DNA of 64,000 nucleotides from Variovorax gossypii. GTDB lineage: Bacteria; Pseudomonadota; Gammaproteobacteria; Burkholderiales; Burkholderiaceae_C. Shown piece by piece: positions 52,397-60,954 of the stretch. The stretch is from positions 310,001-374,000 of the forward strand of contig NZ_RXOE01000002.1 in the NCBI RefSeq assembly GCF_003965815.1. The letters run 5' to 3'. Position 1 is the first letter of the stretch. Each line of letters opens with the position of its first letter. Below the pieces are notes generated by a model. It searched no databases. It had not been told where the DNA came from and was given only the letters and a program-made list of their open reading frames with translations. The position numbers were made by a program, and so were the translations under genes.

Positions 52397-53857
52397 ATGA
52401 TCTCCCGCGAACCCACCATCGAGCGCCTCGCCACGGCGCAACAGCTCCTTCTCACGCCGTTCGGCCTCGACGAATCGCACCTGAGCAAGGCCCTGGCCGA
52501 GATCACCGCGCACCGGGTGGACGACGCCGACCTGTACTTCCAGTACACCCGCAGCGAGGGCTGGAGCCTCGAGGAAGGCATCGTCAAGACCGGCAGCTTC
52601 AGCATCGACCAGGGCGTCGGCGTGCGCGCGGTCAGCGGCGAGAAGACCGCTTTTGCCTATTCCGACGACATTTCCGAGGCCTCGCTGCTCGACGCGGCAC
52701 GCACTGTTCGCTCGATTTCCTCCGCCGGCCGCACCGGCCGCGTGAAGACGGCGGCCCGCAAGATCGCCTCCAGCCGCTCGCTCTACCAGGGCATCGACCC
52801 CATTTCCACGCTCGACAGCACCGCCAAGGTGAAGCTTCTCGAGAAGGTCGAGAAGCTCGCCCGATCGCGCGATCCGCGCGTGGCGCAGGTGATGGCGGGG
52901 CTGGCCAGCGAGTACGACGTGGTGCTGGTGGCCCGCGCCGACGGCACCCTGGCCGCCGACGTGCGGCCGTTGGTGCGCCTGTCGGTCACCGTGATCGCCG
53001 AGCAGAACGGCCGCCGCGAGATCGGCTCCGGCGGCGGCGGCGGGCGTTTCGGCCTGGCCTATTTTTCCGACGAGCAGATCGCCGAGTACGTCGACCATGC
53101 CGTGAAGGCCGCCCTGACGAATCTCGACGCCCGGCCGGCTCCGGCCGGCGAAATGACCGTGGTGCTCGGCTCCGGCTGGCCCGGCATCCTGCTGCACGAA
53201 GCCATCGGCCACGGGCTGGAGGGCGACTTCAACCGCAAGGGTTCGAGCGCCTTCTCGGGCCGCATCGGCCAGCGCGTGGCGGCCAAGGGCGTGACCGTGC
53301 TCGACGACGGCACCATCGCCGACCGCCGCGGCTCGCTGAACGTGGACGACGAGGGCAACGCCAGCCAGCGCAACGTGCTGATCGAGGACGGCATCCTCAA
53401 GGGCTACATCCAGGACGCGCTCAACGCCCGCCTGATGAAGGTCAAGCCCACCGGCAACGGCCGCCGCGAAAGCTACGCCCACGTGCCGATGCCGCGCATG
53501 ACCAACACCTACATGCTCGGCGGCGACAAGGAACCCGAGGAGATCGTCGCCAGCATCAAGAAGGGCCTGTACGCAACCAACTTCGGTGGCGGGCAGGTCG
53601 ACATCACGAGCGGCAAGTTCGTGTTCTCGGCCAGCGAGGCCTACTGGGTCGAGAACGGCAAGATCCAGTACCCGGTGAAGGGCGCGACCATCGTGGGCAA
53701 CGGCCCCGACGCGCTCACCCGCGTGACCATGATCGGCAACGACATGGCGCTCGACTCGGGCGTCGGCACCTGCGGCAAGGAAGGCCAGAGCGTGCCGGTC
53801 GGCGTCGGCCAGCCCACCCTGCGCATCGACGGCCTGACTGTAGGTGGAACGGCTTAG
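52397..53857 (+). CDS. tldD: Metalloprotease TldD
   Basis: A 486-residue TldD, the zinc subunit of the TldD/TldE (PmbA) protease. The HExxxH motif is present as LLHEAIGHGLEGD near residue 268, with the downstream zinc ligand segment MIGNDMALDSGVGTCGKEGQ close to the C-terminus. TldD/E matures microcin- and RiPP-like peptides and breaks down unfolded peptides. The tldE gene is not in the window. ATG 52397 is preceded by a -10-like box rather than a ribosome site. Confidence 0.95.
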   Translation: MISREPTIERLATAQQLLLTPFGLDESHLSKALAEITAHRVDDADLYFQYTRSEGWSLEEGIVKTGSFSIDQGVGVRAVSGEKTAFAYSDDISEASLLDAARTVRSISSAGRTGRVKTAARKIASSRSLYQGIDPISTLDSTAKVKLLEKVEKLARSRDPRVAQVMAGLASEYDVVLVARADGTLAADVRPLVRLSVTVIAEQNGRREIGSGGGGGRFGLAYFSDEQIAEYVDHAVKAALTNLDARPAPAGEMTVVLGSGWPGILLHEAIGHGLEGDFNRKGSSAFSGRIGQRVAAKGVTVLDDGTIADRRGSLNVDDEGNASQRNVLIEDGILKGYIQDALNARLMKVKPTGNGRRESYAHVPMPRMTNTYMLGGDKEPEEIVASIKKGLYATNFGGGQVDITSGKFVFSASEAYWVENGKIQYPVKGATIVGNGPDALTRVTMIGNDMALDSGVGTCGKEGQSVPVGVGQPTLRIDGLTVGGTA

Positions 53858-53940
53858 GACTTTCGGCACTTGCCGGCTGTTTCCTTCGGTTGCTAAGCTG
53901 CGCTCCTTTTTTTGCGAACGACGAATCAAGGAGCATTTCA

Positions 53941-54474
53941 ATGGGGAACAGGATCAATTCGCCCGCCGTGCTGTGGGCCGCGACCGCCGTAGTGGCGCTG
54001 GCCACCGCCGGTTGCGCATCGCGCGGCAGTTCGGGCAGCCAGCCTGAGGCGGCCCCCGCGGCCGCTGCTCCGGCACCCGCCGCGCGTGGCGGTGCCAAGG
54101 CCGGCATGGATGCCCAGGGCAACGTGACCGATTCGTCCAAGGTCGAGGCCGGTAGCGGCCGCACCGTCAAGGGCCTGAACGGCTACGAAGGCGAGATCAC
54201 CGGCAATCCGGCGCGCAACAGCAAGTTCGCGCGCCTGCAGATCGGCATGAGCGCCCGGCAGGTCACCGACATCGCCGGCCAGCCCACCGATCAGGGTGCA
54301 TATGTAACCGGCAAGGCCTTCATTCCCTTCTATTTCGGCAGCGACCGTCATCGTTTCGAGATGACCTACAAGGGCCAGGGCCGCCTGATCTTCGCGGGTG
54401 GCGGCATGGGAGATTTCTCCTCCGGCAACCTGATCTGGATCATCCACAACGCCAACGAATCGGGCTACCGGTAA
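53941..54474 (+). CDS. Lipoprotein, BamE-like
   Basis: A 177-residue predicted lipoprotein. The signal peptide runs to a lipobox ATAGC (Cys26 by count), followed by a Ser/Ala/Pro-rich linker to about residue 52. The C-terminal part SKFARLQIGMSARQVTDIAGQPTD resembles the SmpA/BamE motif of small outer-membrane lipoproteins, with the rest unlike any family I know. AAGGAG 7 bp before ATG 53941 is a good ribosome site. It ends at an intrinsic terminator. Confidence 0.75.
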   Translation: MGNRINSPAVLWAATAVVALATAGCASRGSSGSQPEAAPAAAAPAPAARGGAKAGMDAQGNVTDSSKVEAGSGRTVKGLNGYEGEITGNPARNSKFARLQIGMSARQVTDIAGQPTDQGAYVTGKAFIPFYFGSDRHRFEMTYKGQGRLIFAGGGMGDFSSGNLIWIIHNANESGYR

Positions 54475-54485
54475 ACAACAGCGAG

Positions 54486-54508
54486 CCCGGTCCCTTGACC
54501 GGGTTTTG
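54486..54508 (+). terminator. Intrinsic terminator after the lipoprotein gene
   Basis: A perfect 7-bp stem CCCGGTC/GACCGGG (54486-54492 with 54497-54503, loop CCTT) is followed by TTTTGCTTTT. Its descending arm contains TTGACC, which can also serve as the -35 of the aroG leader promoter. Confidence 0.85.
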
Positions 54509-54525
54509 CTTTTCCGTGCTACATT
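54495..54525 (+). promoter_or_regulatory. Promoter of the aroG leader
   Basis: TTGACC (54495-54500) is a -35-like element and TACATT (54520-54525), preceded by TG as an extended -10 (TGCTACATT), is the -10. Transcription would start near 54532, so the leader-peptide ATG 54534 would be almost at the 5' end. Confidence 0.5.
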
Positions 54526-54533
54526 GCCAACCC

Positions 54534-54608
54534 ATGTCCGCTCTCCGCGCTTACTTTTTTGCCTACTTTTGGTTCCCGGTTTCCGGCGGACGAGAGGCGA
54601 GCGCGTAA
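54534..54608 (+). CDS. Aromatic amino acid leader peptide of aroG
   Basis: A 24-codon reading frame with a run of aromatic codons: MSALRAYFFAYFWFP, then VSGGREASA and TAA. Seven of the eight codons 7-14 are Tyr, Phe or Trp (two Tyr, four Phe, one Trp). This composition is far from chance and is the hallmark of translation-coupled attenuation. The peptide is not expected to have its own function; its codons sense charged aromatic tRNAs. Antiterminator and terminator arms lie just downstream. Confidence 0.85.
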   Translation: MSALRAYFFAYFWFPVSGGREASA

Positions 54609-54667
54609 AAAGCACACACGAATACCCTCCCAAAACCGCCGGTGGCCTCAAGCCCCGGCGGTTTTTT
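54583..54667 (+). terminator. aroG transcription attenuator (terminator and antiterminator)
   Basis: Terminator: arms 54632-54642 and 54655-54665 (11 complementary bases), loop able to form an extra GGC/GCC stem, followed by a 6-T run (54662-54667). Antiterminator: CCGGCGG at 54583-54589, inside the end of the leader peptide, is identical to the right arm and so complementary to the left arm (54636-54642). Ribosome stalling at the aromatic codons (54552-54575) would free 54583-54589 to pair and block the terminator. Confidence 0.85.
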
Positions 54668-54711
54668 CTTGGCCCCTCGATTCCAACTCCAGCACACAAG
54701 GAAGAAGCACC

Positions 54712-55830
54712 ATGAGCACGAACAACTCCCCCACCAGCGACAGCTGGTATGCGCGCGTCGAAAAAACCAGCAAGACCGACGACGAACGCATCAAGGACAT
54801 CAACGTGCTCCCCCCTCCAGAACACCTCATCCGCTTCTTCCCCATCCGCGGCACAGCGGTCGAGACGCTGATCGAGGACACCCGCCAGCGCATCCACAAC
54901 ATCATGGCCGGCAAGGACGACCGGCTGCTGGTGATCATGGGCCCGTGCTCGATCCACGACCCGGCCGCCGCGATCGAATACGCCCGCCGCCTCAAGATCG
55001 AGCGCGAGAAATACGCCGGCACGCTGGAAATCGTGATGCGCGTGTACTTCGAGAAGCCGCGCACCACGGTCGGCTGGAAGGGCCTCATCAACGACCCGTA
55101 CCTGGACGAGAGCTTCCGCATCGACGAAGGCCTGCGCATCGCGCGCCAGCTGCTGATCGACATCAACCGCCTGGGCCTGCCGGCGGGCAGCGAGTTCCTC
55201 GACGTGATCTCGCCGCAGTACATCGGCGACCTGATCTCCTGGGGCGCCATCGGCGCGCGCACCACCGAAAGCCAGGTGCATCGCGAACTCGCTTCGGGCC
55301 TGTCGGCGCCCATCGGCTTCAAGAACGGCACCGACGGCAACATCCGCATCGCCACCGACGCCATCCAGGCTGCGGCGCGCGGCCATCACTTCCTCTCGGT
55401 GCACAAGAACGGCCAGGTCGCCATCGTGCAGACCAACGGCAACCGCGACTGCCACGTGATCCTGCGCGGCGGCAAGGCGCCCAACTACGACGCTGCCAGC
55501 GTCGAGGCGGCCTGCAAGGACCTCGAAGCCGCCAAGCTGCCGCCCACGCTGATGGTCGACTGCAGCCACGCCAACAGCTCCAAGCAGCACCAGAAGCAGA
55601 TCGACGTGGCGAAGGACATCGCCGGACAGATCGCGGACGGCTCGAAGCGGGTCTTCGGCGTGATGGTCGAGAGCCACCTGCTGCCGGGCGCCCAGAAGTT
55701 CACGCCGGGCAAGGACCAGCTCTCGGGCCTCGAATACGGCAAGAGCATCACCGACGCCTGCCTGGGCTGGGACGATTCGGTGCAGGTGCTGGACACGCTC
55801 TCGCAAGCGGTCAAGCGTCGCAGGGGCTGA
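54712..55830 (+). CDS. aroG: DAHP synthase, AroG type
   Basis: A 372-residue class I 3-deoxy-D-arabino-heptulosonate-7-phosphate synthase, the first step of aromatic biosynthesis from PEP and erythrose-4-phosphate. Conserved blocks: LVIMGPCSIHDPAAAIEYA, RVYFEKPRTTVGWKGLINDP, GLPAGSEFLDVISPQYIGDL, WGAIGARTTESQVHRE, FKNGTDGN, ILRGG and the metal-binding VDCSHANS. The allosteric N-terminal region (1-50) is present, so feedback inhibition by an aromatic acid is expected from the family. AAGGAAGAAG is its ribosome site. Transcription passes through the upstream attenuator. Confidence 0.96.
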   Translation: MSTNNSPTSDSWYARVEKTSKTDDERIKDINVLPPPEHLIRFFPIRGTAVETLIEDTRQRIHNIMAGKDDRLLVIMGPCSIHDPAAAIEYARRLKIEREKYAGTLEIVMRVYFEKPRTTVGWKGLINDPYLDESFRIDEGLRIARQLLIDINRLGLPAGSEFLDVISPQYIGDLISWGAIGARTTESQVHRELASGLSAPIGFKNGTDGNIRIATDAIQAAARGHHFLSVHKNGQVAIVQTNGNRDCHVILRGGKAPNYDAASVEAACKDLEAAKLPPTLMVDCSHANSSKQHQKQIDVAKDIAGQIADGSKRVFGVMVESHLLPGAQKFTPGKDQLSGLEYGKSITDACLGWDDSVQVLDTLSQAVKRRRG

Positions 55831-55837
55831 GCGGGAG

Positions 55838-56356
55838 CTAGAGCAGGTCGGCCAGGTCGGGCCAGTGGTGCCGCATCGACGCAGCCTCGTCGCTGTCGGG
55901 CGGCACCAGGGAAAAATCGGCGAAGTCGAAGCCCGGCCCGACCATGCAGGCGACCAGCGTGTAGTCGCCCGAGCTGTGACCCTGGATCGGCCGCGCCGCC
56001 TGCCACTGGCCGGCCGGCACCACGTGCTGGGGGCGGGTGCCATGCACGTCGACCGGGCCCAGCCGCACGTGGGCCGGCGCCGTGCGCATCGCGGCGTCGC
56101 AGGTCCACAGCGCGAGCGGCACGCCTTCCAGGTGAACCCAGACCTCGTCGGACAGCACGCGATGCCAGCGCGAATGCTGGCCCGCCTCGAGCAGGTAATA
56201 GATGCTGGTCAGCGCGCTGCGCGACGTGCGCCCATCGGCGGGCGTGACGCTCGACGCGGAGCGGAACACTTCGCTGTACCAGCCGCCCTCGGGGTGGGGC
56301 TGCAGCTTCAGGGTCTCGACCAGTTCGCGCGCGCGTGCGATGGGCATGGCGGTCAT
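55838..56356 (-). CDS. Cupin protein, DUF985 family
   Basis: A 172-residue cupin of the YML079w/DUF985 type. It has a start like LKLQPHPEGGWYSEVFRS, the SIYYLLEAGQHSRWHRVLSDEVWVHLEG strand pair with metal-ligand-like His/Glu residues, and GYTL-like DYTLVACMVGPGFDFADFSLV at the C-terminus. The family's function is unknown. ATG 56356 overlaps the mpl stop as ATGA, so the two are co-translated; an in-frame ATG at 56347 is a possible alternative. Confidence 0.85.
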   Translation of the reverse strand: MTAMPIARARELVETLKLQPHPEGGWYSEVFRSASSVTPADGRTSRSALTSIYYLLEAGQHSRWHRVLSDEVWVHLEGVPLALWTCDAAMRTAPAHVRLGPVDVHGTRPQHVVPAGQWQAARPIQGHSSGDYTLVACMVGPGFDFADFSLVPPDSDEAASMRHHWPDLADLL

Positions 56357-57756
56357 GATGCCGTCGGCGCCCGCAGCGCCGCAAGCAGTTTGTCGTGCAC
56401 GCCGCCGAAGCCGCCGTTGCTCATGCAGACGATGTGATCGCCCGGCCGGGCGGCGGCAACGACCTGCTCGACCAGGGGTTCGATGGCTCCGGCGACCTTC
56501 GCGCGCTCGCCCATGGGCGCGAGCGCCGCGGCGGCGTCCCAGTCGAGTCCGGCCGTGTGGCAGAACGACAGGTCCGCCGATTCCAGGCTCCAGGGCAGCT
56601 GCGCCGCCATGACGCCCAGCTTCATCGTGTTGCTGCGCGGCTCGAAGGCGGCGAGGATGCGCTCACTTTTTCGGCCGGCGGCGTCCAGCTTCTTGCGCAG
56701 GCCGTCGAGCGTGGTGCGGATCGCGGTGGGGTGGTGGGCGAAATCGTCGTAGACCGTGATCGCGCCGCCTTCGCGCTCGACTGTGCCGCGCAGTTCCATG
56801 CGGCGGCGCACGTTGCGGAAGCTGCCGAGCGCACGGGCGGCATCGGTCGGCGCAACGCCCACATGCTCGGCCGCGGCGATGGCGGCCAGCGCGTTCATCT
56901 GGTTGTGCAGGCCGGAGAGTTCCCATTCGACCCGGCCGACTGTCTCGCCGCGCAGCAGCACGTCGAAGGCGTCGTGCGTGCCGCTGGCCTGCCATTCGCC
57001 CTTGGCGCCGAAGCGCGCGAGTTCGCTCCAGCAGCCCCGGGCCAGCACGCGCTGCAGGCTTTCCTCGGTGGCATTCACCACCAGCCGCCCCGTGCCCGGC
57101 ACGGTGCGCACCAGGTGGTGGAACTGGCGCTCGATGGCGGCCAGATCGTCGAAGATGTCCGCGTGATCGAACTCGAGGTTGTTCAGCACGGCGGTGCGCG
57201 GCCGGTAGTGAACGAACTTGCTGCGTTTGTCGAAGAAGGCCGTGTCGTACTCGTCGGCCTCGATCACGAAGGCAGGGCCGTCGCCCAGCCGGGCCGAGAC
57301 GCCGAAGTCCAGCGGCACGCCGCCCACCAGGAAGCCGGGGGCCTTGCCTCCTTTTTCGAGGATCCAGGCCAGCATCGAGGTGGTGGTCGTCTTGCCGTGC
57401 GTTCCGGCCACCGCCAGGACATGGCGGCCCAGCAGCACATGTTCGGCCAGCCACTGCGGGCCGCTGGTGTAGGGCTTGCCGGCGTCGAGGATGGCTTCCA
57501 TCAGCGGGAACTTCGGGCTCCCGTCGGGCAGCCGGGCACGCGACACCACGTTGCCGACGACGAAGATGTCGGGGGCTAGCGAGAGCTGATCGGCGCCGAA
57601 GCCTTCGATCAGGTCGATGCCGAGGGCGCGCAGCTGGTCGCTCATCGGGGGGTACACGCCGGCGTCGCAGCCCGTGACCCGGTGGCCGGCTTCGCGCGCC
57701 AGGGCGGCCACGCCGCCCATGAAAGTGCCGCAGATACCGAGGATATGAATGTGCAT
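56353..57756 (-). CDS. mpl: Murein peptide ligase Mpl
   Basis: A 467-residue Mur ligase that joins recycled L-Ala-gamma-D-Glu-meso-DAP to UDP-MurNAc. It begins HIHILGICGTFMGGVAALAREAGH. ATP site: [16 protein letters not shown]. Other blocks are EADEYDTAFFDKRSKFVHYRP, NLEFDHADIFDDL and YDDFAHHPTAIRTTL, and the C-terminal MSNGGFGGVHDKLL. These distinguish Mpl from MurC. It supplies precursors to the same pathway as the dcw cluster. A -10-like TAGAAT lies 6 bp upstream of ATG 57756. Confidence 0.95.
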   Translation of the reverse strand: MHIHILGICGTFMGGVAALAREAGHRVTGCDAGVYPPMSDQLRALGIDLIEGFGADQLSLAPDIFVVGNVVSRARLPDGSPKFPLMEAILDAGKPYTSGPQWLAEHVLLGRHVLAVAGTHGKTTTTSMLAWILEKGGKAPGFLVGGVPLDFGVSARLGDGPAFVIEADEYDTAFFDKRSKFVHYRPRTAVLNNLEFDHADIFDDLAAIERQFHHLVRTVPGTGRLVVNATEESLQRVLARGCWSELARFGAKGEWQASGTHDAFDVLLRGETVGRVEWELSGLHNQMNALAAIAAAEHVGVAPTDAARALGSFRNVRRRMELRGTVEREGGAITVYDDFAHHPTAIRTTLDGLRKKLDAAGRKSERILAAFEPRSNTMKLGVMAAQLPWSLESADLSFCHTAGLDWDAAAALAPMGERAKVAGAIEPLVEQVVAAARPGDHIVCMSNGGFGGVHDKLLAALRAPTAS

Positions 57757-57762
57757 CGGTCG

Positions 57763-57768
57763 ATTCTA
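57763..57768 (-). promoter_or_regulatory. -10-like TAGAAT before mpl
   Basis: On the minus strand TAGAAT is separated from the mpl ATG by exactly 6 bp (CGACCG) and no Shine-Dalgarno sequence is present. Candidate start for a leaderless mRNA. Confidence 0.45.
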
Positions 57769-57867
57769 GGGAAGCGATGTGCGACACCCTTGGCCCGCTC
57801 GCGCGTTTGTCCCGGGCTTCGTACTGATGTTCATGTGAGGGGCGCCTACTGCGGGCAAAATGCCCCG

Positions 57868-58464
57868 ATGGACACGTCCAAGCGCGAAATCGCCGCCGCA
57901 GCAGCCCGCCTCGTCGTCGAGGAGGGGCTCGAGTACGGGCCGGCCAAGCGCCGGGCACTGCGCGACCTGGGGCTTCCGACGCGTACCGCGCTGCCGAACA
58001 ACGACGAGGTCGAGGCCGAGGTCCGCGAGTACATCGAGCTTTTCTGTGCCGACACCCAGCCGCAGGAATTGCATGCATTGCGCCTGCTCGCGCTCGAATG
58101 GATGGAGCGCATGGCGGCCTTCCGCCCTCATGTGGGTGGTGCCGTGTGGCACGGAACGGCCACCCGCCTGTCGGACATTTATATTCAGTTGTTCTGCGAT
58201 GATTCCAAATCGGCCGAGATAGCGCTGATCGATCACCACGTGGACTACGAGCCGCGCATGGTGACCGGCTTTCACGGCGAGCAGGTCGAGGCCCTGAGCG
58301 TGCATGCATCGAGCCGCGCGCTCGGCGAGGAAATCGGCGTGCATCTGCTGGTGTACGACCTCGACGACCTTCGCGGGGCCCTGAAGCCCGACGCGCAGGG
58401 GCGCGTGCCGCGCGGCGACCTGCCCGCACTGCGCCGACTGATTGAACGAGAAAAGGACAAGTGA
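57868..58464 (+). CDS. Uncharacterised protein upstream of tlpA
   Basis: A 198-residue soluble protein. I do not recognise a named family. N-terminus EIAAAAARLVVEEGLEYGPAKRRAL is helical; the middle contains WHGTATRLSDIYIQLFCDD, whose GT...SD-hydrophobic pattern is faintly like a minimal nucleotidyltransferase core, then IDHHVDYEPRMVTGFHG and a final basic Lys-rich end. CAAAAT 6 bp before ATG 57868 is a -10-like box. The stop codon is immediately followed by the next ATG, so it is translationally linked to the TlpA-like gene. Confidence 0.6.
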   Translation: MDTSKREIAAAAARLVVEEGLEYGPAKRRALRDLGLPTRTALPNNDEVEAEVREYIELFCADTQPQELHALRLLALEWMERMAAFRPHVGGAVWHGTATRLSDIYIQLFCDDSKSAEIALIDHHVDYEPRMVTGFHGEQVEALSVHASSRALGEEIGVHLLVYDLDDLRGALKPDAQGRVPRGDLPALRRLIEREKDK

Positions 58465-59013
58465 ATGACTTCTTCGCCCACCCGACGCGGCATGCTCTAT
58501 GCCGGCGTGGCGGCTGTGGCCGCGGCCGCCGGGGTCGGCGGCGCCTGGTGGAAGGAGCGCGGTGGCAGTGCGGGCGAGGGCGAGATGCTCGACACGGCCT
58601 TCTGGGCCCAGAGCTTCGAGCGTCCGGAAGGCGGTAGCCTCGTCCTGTCCAGCCTGCGCGGCAAGCCGCTGCTGCTGAACTTCTGGGCGACCTGGTGCCC
58701 GCCATGCGTCGAGGAAATGCCGATGATCGACGCCTTCTTTCGCCAAAATGGCGCGAATGGATGGCAAGTGGTTGGATTGGCCATCGATCAGCCCAGCGCT
58801 GTACGCAAATTCCTGCAGCGCACACCGGTCAGCTACCCGACCGGCCTGGCCGGCCTGCAGGGCACCGAGTTGGTCAAGAACCTGGGCAATACGGGCGGCG
58901 GATTGCCCTTCACGCTGGTCCTGAATGCGAACGGCTCCGTGGCCGCCCGTAAAATGGGCAAGCTCGAGACGACCGACCTGGACACTTGGCGGCGTGAACT
59001 GGTTCATGGTTAG
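58465..59013 (+). CDS. TlpA-family thiol-disulfide oxidoreductase
   Basis: A 182-residue thioredoxin-fold protein. The N-terminus (RRGMLYAGVAAVAAAAGVGGAWW) is a Tat-like or hydrophobic signal anchor, so the domain faces the periplasm. The active site is WATWCPPC, with FWAQSFERPEGGSL before it and the cis-Pro segment GGGLPFTLVL. It resembles TlpA/ResA proteins used in cytochrome c maturation or general disulfide reduction; no cytochrome biogenesis gene is close. The start codon directly follows the upstream stop. Confidence 0.88.
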   Translation: MTSSPTRRGMLYAGVAAVAAAAGVGGAWWKERGGSAGEGEMLDTAFWAQSFERPEGGSLVLSSLRGKPLLLNFWATWCPPCVEEMPMIDAFFRQNGANGWQVVGLAIDQPSAVRKFLQRTPVSYPTGLAGLQGTELVKNLGNTGGGLPFTLVLNANGSVAARKMGKLETTDLDTWRRELVHG

Positions 59014-59030
59014 AATCAGTCGCTTACGCT

Positions 59031-59068
59031 GGCGTTAGACGCCGAACGCCGAAAATCACCGATTTTCG
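59031..59068. promoter_or_regulatory. Inverted repeats upstream of accB
   Basis: Two adjacent hairpins: GGCGT-TAG-ACGCC (59031-59043) and an 8-bp stem CGAAAATC-ACC-GATTTTCG (59050-59068). TAGAAT at 59011-59016, overlapping the previous stop, is a possible -10. The second palindrome, more AT-rich than the surroundings, could be a protein-binding site or a leader hairpin. Regulation is inference. Confidence 0.45.
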
Positions 59069-59113
59069 AACAAGTTATGCCCTGAAGACCGGCACAGCCG
59101 GCACTGGAGTCTC

Positions 59114-59587
59114 ATGGATCTGCGCAAACTCAAGACACTGATCGATCTGGTGTCCGAATCGAATATTTCCGAACTGGAAATCACGGAAACCGAAGGCAAG
59201 GTTCGCATCGTCAAGGGCGGCGGTGCTGCTCCGGTGCAGTATGTGCAGACCCTGGCCGCTCCCCAGGCCACCGCGGCGGCACCAGTCGCGACTGCCGGCG
59301 CTCCGGCGGCTGCAGCCGTGGCCAGCGCTCCGGCGGCCGAGGCCGCGCCGGCCGGCCATGCCGTGAAGTCGCCGATGGTCGGCACCTTCTACCGTTCGTC
59401 GAGCCCGGGCGCTCCGGCGTTCGTCGAGGTCGGCAGCAAGGTCAACGAGGGCGACACGCTCTGCATCATCGAGGCGATGAAGATCCTCAACGAAATCGAG
59501 GCCGACAAGTCCGGCACCATCACCCAGATCCTCGGCGAAAACGGCCAGGCGGTCGAATACGGACAGCCGCTGTTCATCATCGAGTAA
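59114..59587 (+). CDS. accB: Biotin carboxyl carrier protein AccB
   Basis: A 157-residue BCCP of acetyl-CoA carboxylase. The N-terminus [21 protein letters not shown] is the dimerisation helix. An Ala/Pro-rich flexible linker (about 48-80) precedes the biotinyl domain with [18 protein letters not shown] and the biotinylation site EAMKI (Lys123; the second residue after Lys differs from the common MKM). The C-terminus is [12 protein letters not shown]. It is 2 bp before accC, so the pair forms the acc operon. Confidence 0.96.
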   Translation: MDLRKLKTLIDLVSESNISELEITETEGKVRIVKGGGAAPVQYVQTLAAPQATAAAPVATAGAPAAAAVASAPAAEAAPAGHAVKSPMVGTFYRSSSPGAPAFVEVGSKVNEGDTLCIIEAMKILNEIEADKSGTITQILGENGQAVEYGQPLFIIE

Positions 59588-59589
59588 GC

Positions 59590-60939
59590 ATGTTCAAGAA
59601 GATCCTGGTTGCAAACCGGGGGGAAATCGCCCTCCGGATTCAGCGCGCCTGCAGCGAGCTCGGCATCAAGGCCGTGATGGTCTATTCCGAGGCTGACCGC
59701 GACGCCAAGTACATCAAGCTCGCCGAAGAGGCCGTGTGCATCGGCCCGGCCCCCTCGTCGCAGAGCTACCTCAACATGCCGGCGATCATCTCGGCGGCCG
59801 AGGTGACGGACGCCGAGGCGATCCACCCCGGTTACGGCTTCCTGAGCGAGAACGCCAACTTCGCCGAGCGCGTGGAGCAAAGCGGCTTCCAGTTCATCGG
59901 CCCGACGCCCGACAACATCCGCACGATGGGCGACAAGGTGTCGGCCAAGCAGGCCATGATCAAGGCCGGCGTGCCCTGCGTGCCCGGCTCGGAGGGTGAG
60001 CTCTCGGACGACGCCGCGACCAACAAGCGCATTGCGCGCGCCATCGGCTACCCGGTCATCATCAAGGCGGCGGGCGGCGGCGGTGGCCGCGGCATGCGCG
60101 TGGTGCACACCGAGGCGGCACTGGTCAATGCGATCCAGATGACCAAGGCGGAAGCCGGCGCGGCCTTCAACAATCCGGCCGTGTACATGGAGAAGTTCCT
60201 CCAGAACCCGCGCCACATCGAGATCCAGGTGCTTGCCGACAAGCACAAGAACGCCGTCTATCTCGGCGAGCGCGACTGCTCCATGCAGCGCCGCCACCAG
60301 AAGGTGATCGAGGAATCGCCCGCGCCCGGCATCCCGCGCAAGCTGATCGAGAAGATCGGCGAGCGTTGCGCCGCGGCCTGCAAGAAGATCGGCTACCGCG
60401 GTGCCGGCACCTTCGAGTTCCTCTACGAGAACGGCGAGTTCTACTTCATCGAGATGAACACGCGCGTGCAGGTGGAGCACCCGGTGACCGAGTTCACCAC
60501 CGGCATCGACATCGTCAAGACGCAGATCATGGTCGCCGCCGGCGAGAAGCTGCCGTTCACGCAGCGCCAGATCCAGATGCACGGCCACGCCATCGAGTGC
60601 CGCATCAACGCGGAAGACGCCTGGAAGTTCACCCCCTCGCCGGGCCGCATCACCATGTGGCATCCGCCGGGCGGCCCGGGCGTTCGCGTCGACTCGCACG
60701 CGTACACCAACTACTTCGTGCCGCCGAACTACGACTCGATGATCGGCAAGATCATCGTGTACGGCGACACGCGCGAGCAGGCCATGGCCCGCATGCGCAC
60801 GGCGCTGAACGAGACGGTGATCGAAGGCATCCAGACCAACATCCCGCTGCACCGCGAGCTGATGGTCGACGCCAAGTTCATGAGTGGCGGCACCAACATC
60901 CACTACCTCGAAGAGTGGCTGGCCGCACACAAGCGCTGA
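59590..60939 (+). CDS. accC: Acetyl-CoA carboxylase biotin carboxylase AccC
   Basis: A 449-residue ATP-grasp biotin carboxylase. Blocks: [31 protein letters not shown], the Gly-rich ATP loop [47 protein letters not shown] and [19 protein letters not shown]. It carboxylates the biotin on AccB to make malonyl-CoA for fatty acid synthesis. Length matches E. coli AccC (449). PrmA follows after 15 bp, as in many proteobacteria. Confidence 0.97.
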   Translation: MFKKILVANRGEIALRIQRACSELGIKAVMVYSEADRDAKYIKLAEEAVCIGPAPSSQSYLNMPAIISAAEVTDAEAIHPGYGFLSENANFAERVEQSGFQFIGPTPDNIRTMGDKVSAKQAMIKAGVPCVPGSEGELSDDAATNKRIARAIGYPVIIKAAGGGGGRGMRVVHTEAALVNAIQMTKAEAGAAFNNPAVYMEKFLQNPRHIEIQVLADKHKNAVYLGERDCSMQRRHQKVIEESPAPGIPRKLIEKIGERCAAACKKIGYRGAGTFEFLYENGEFYFIEMNTRVQVEHPVTEFTTGIDIVKTQIMVAAGEKLPFTQRQIQMHGHAIECRINAEDAWKFTPSPGRITMWHPPGGPGVRVDSHAYTNYFVPPNYDSMIGKIIVYGDTREQAMARMRTALNETVIEGIQTNIPLHRELMVDAKFMSGGTNIHYLEEWLAAHKR

Positions 60940-60954
60940 GCCTGGAATATCGCG

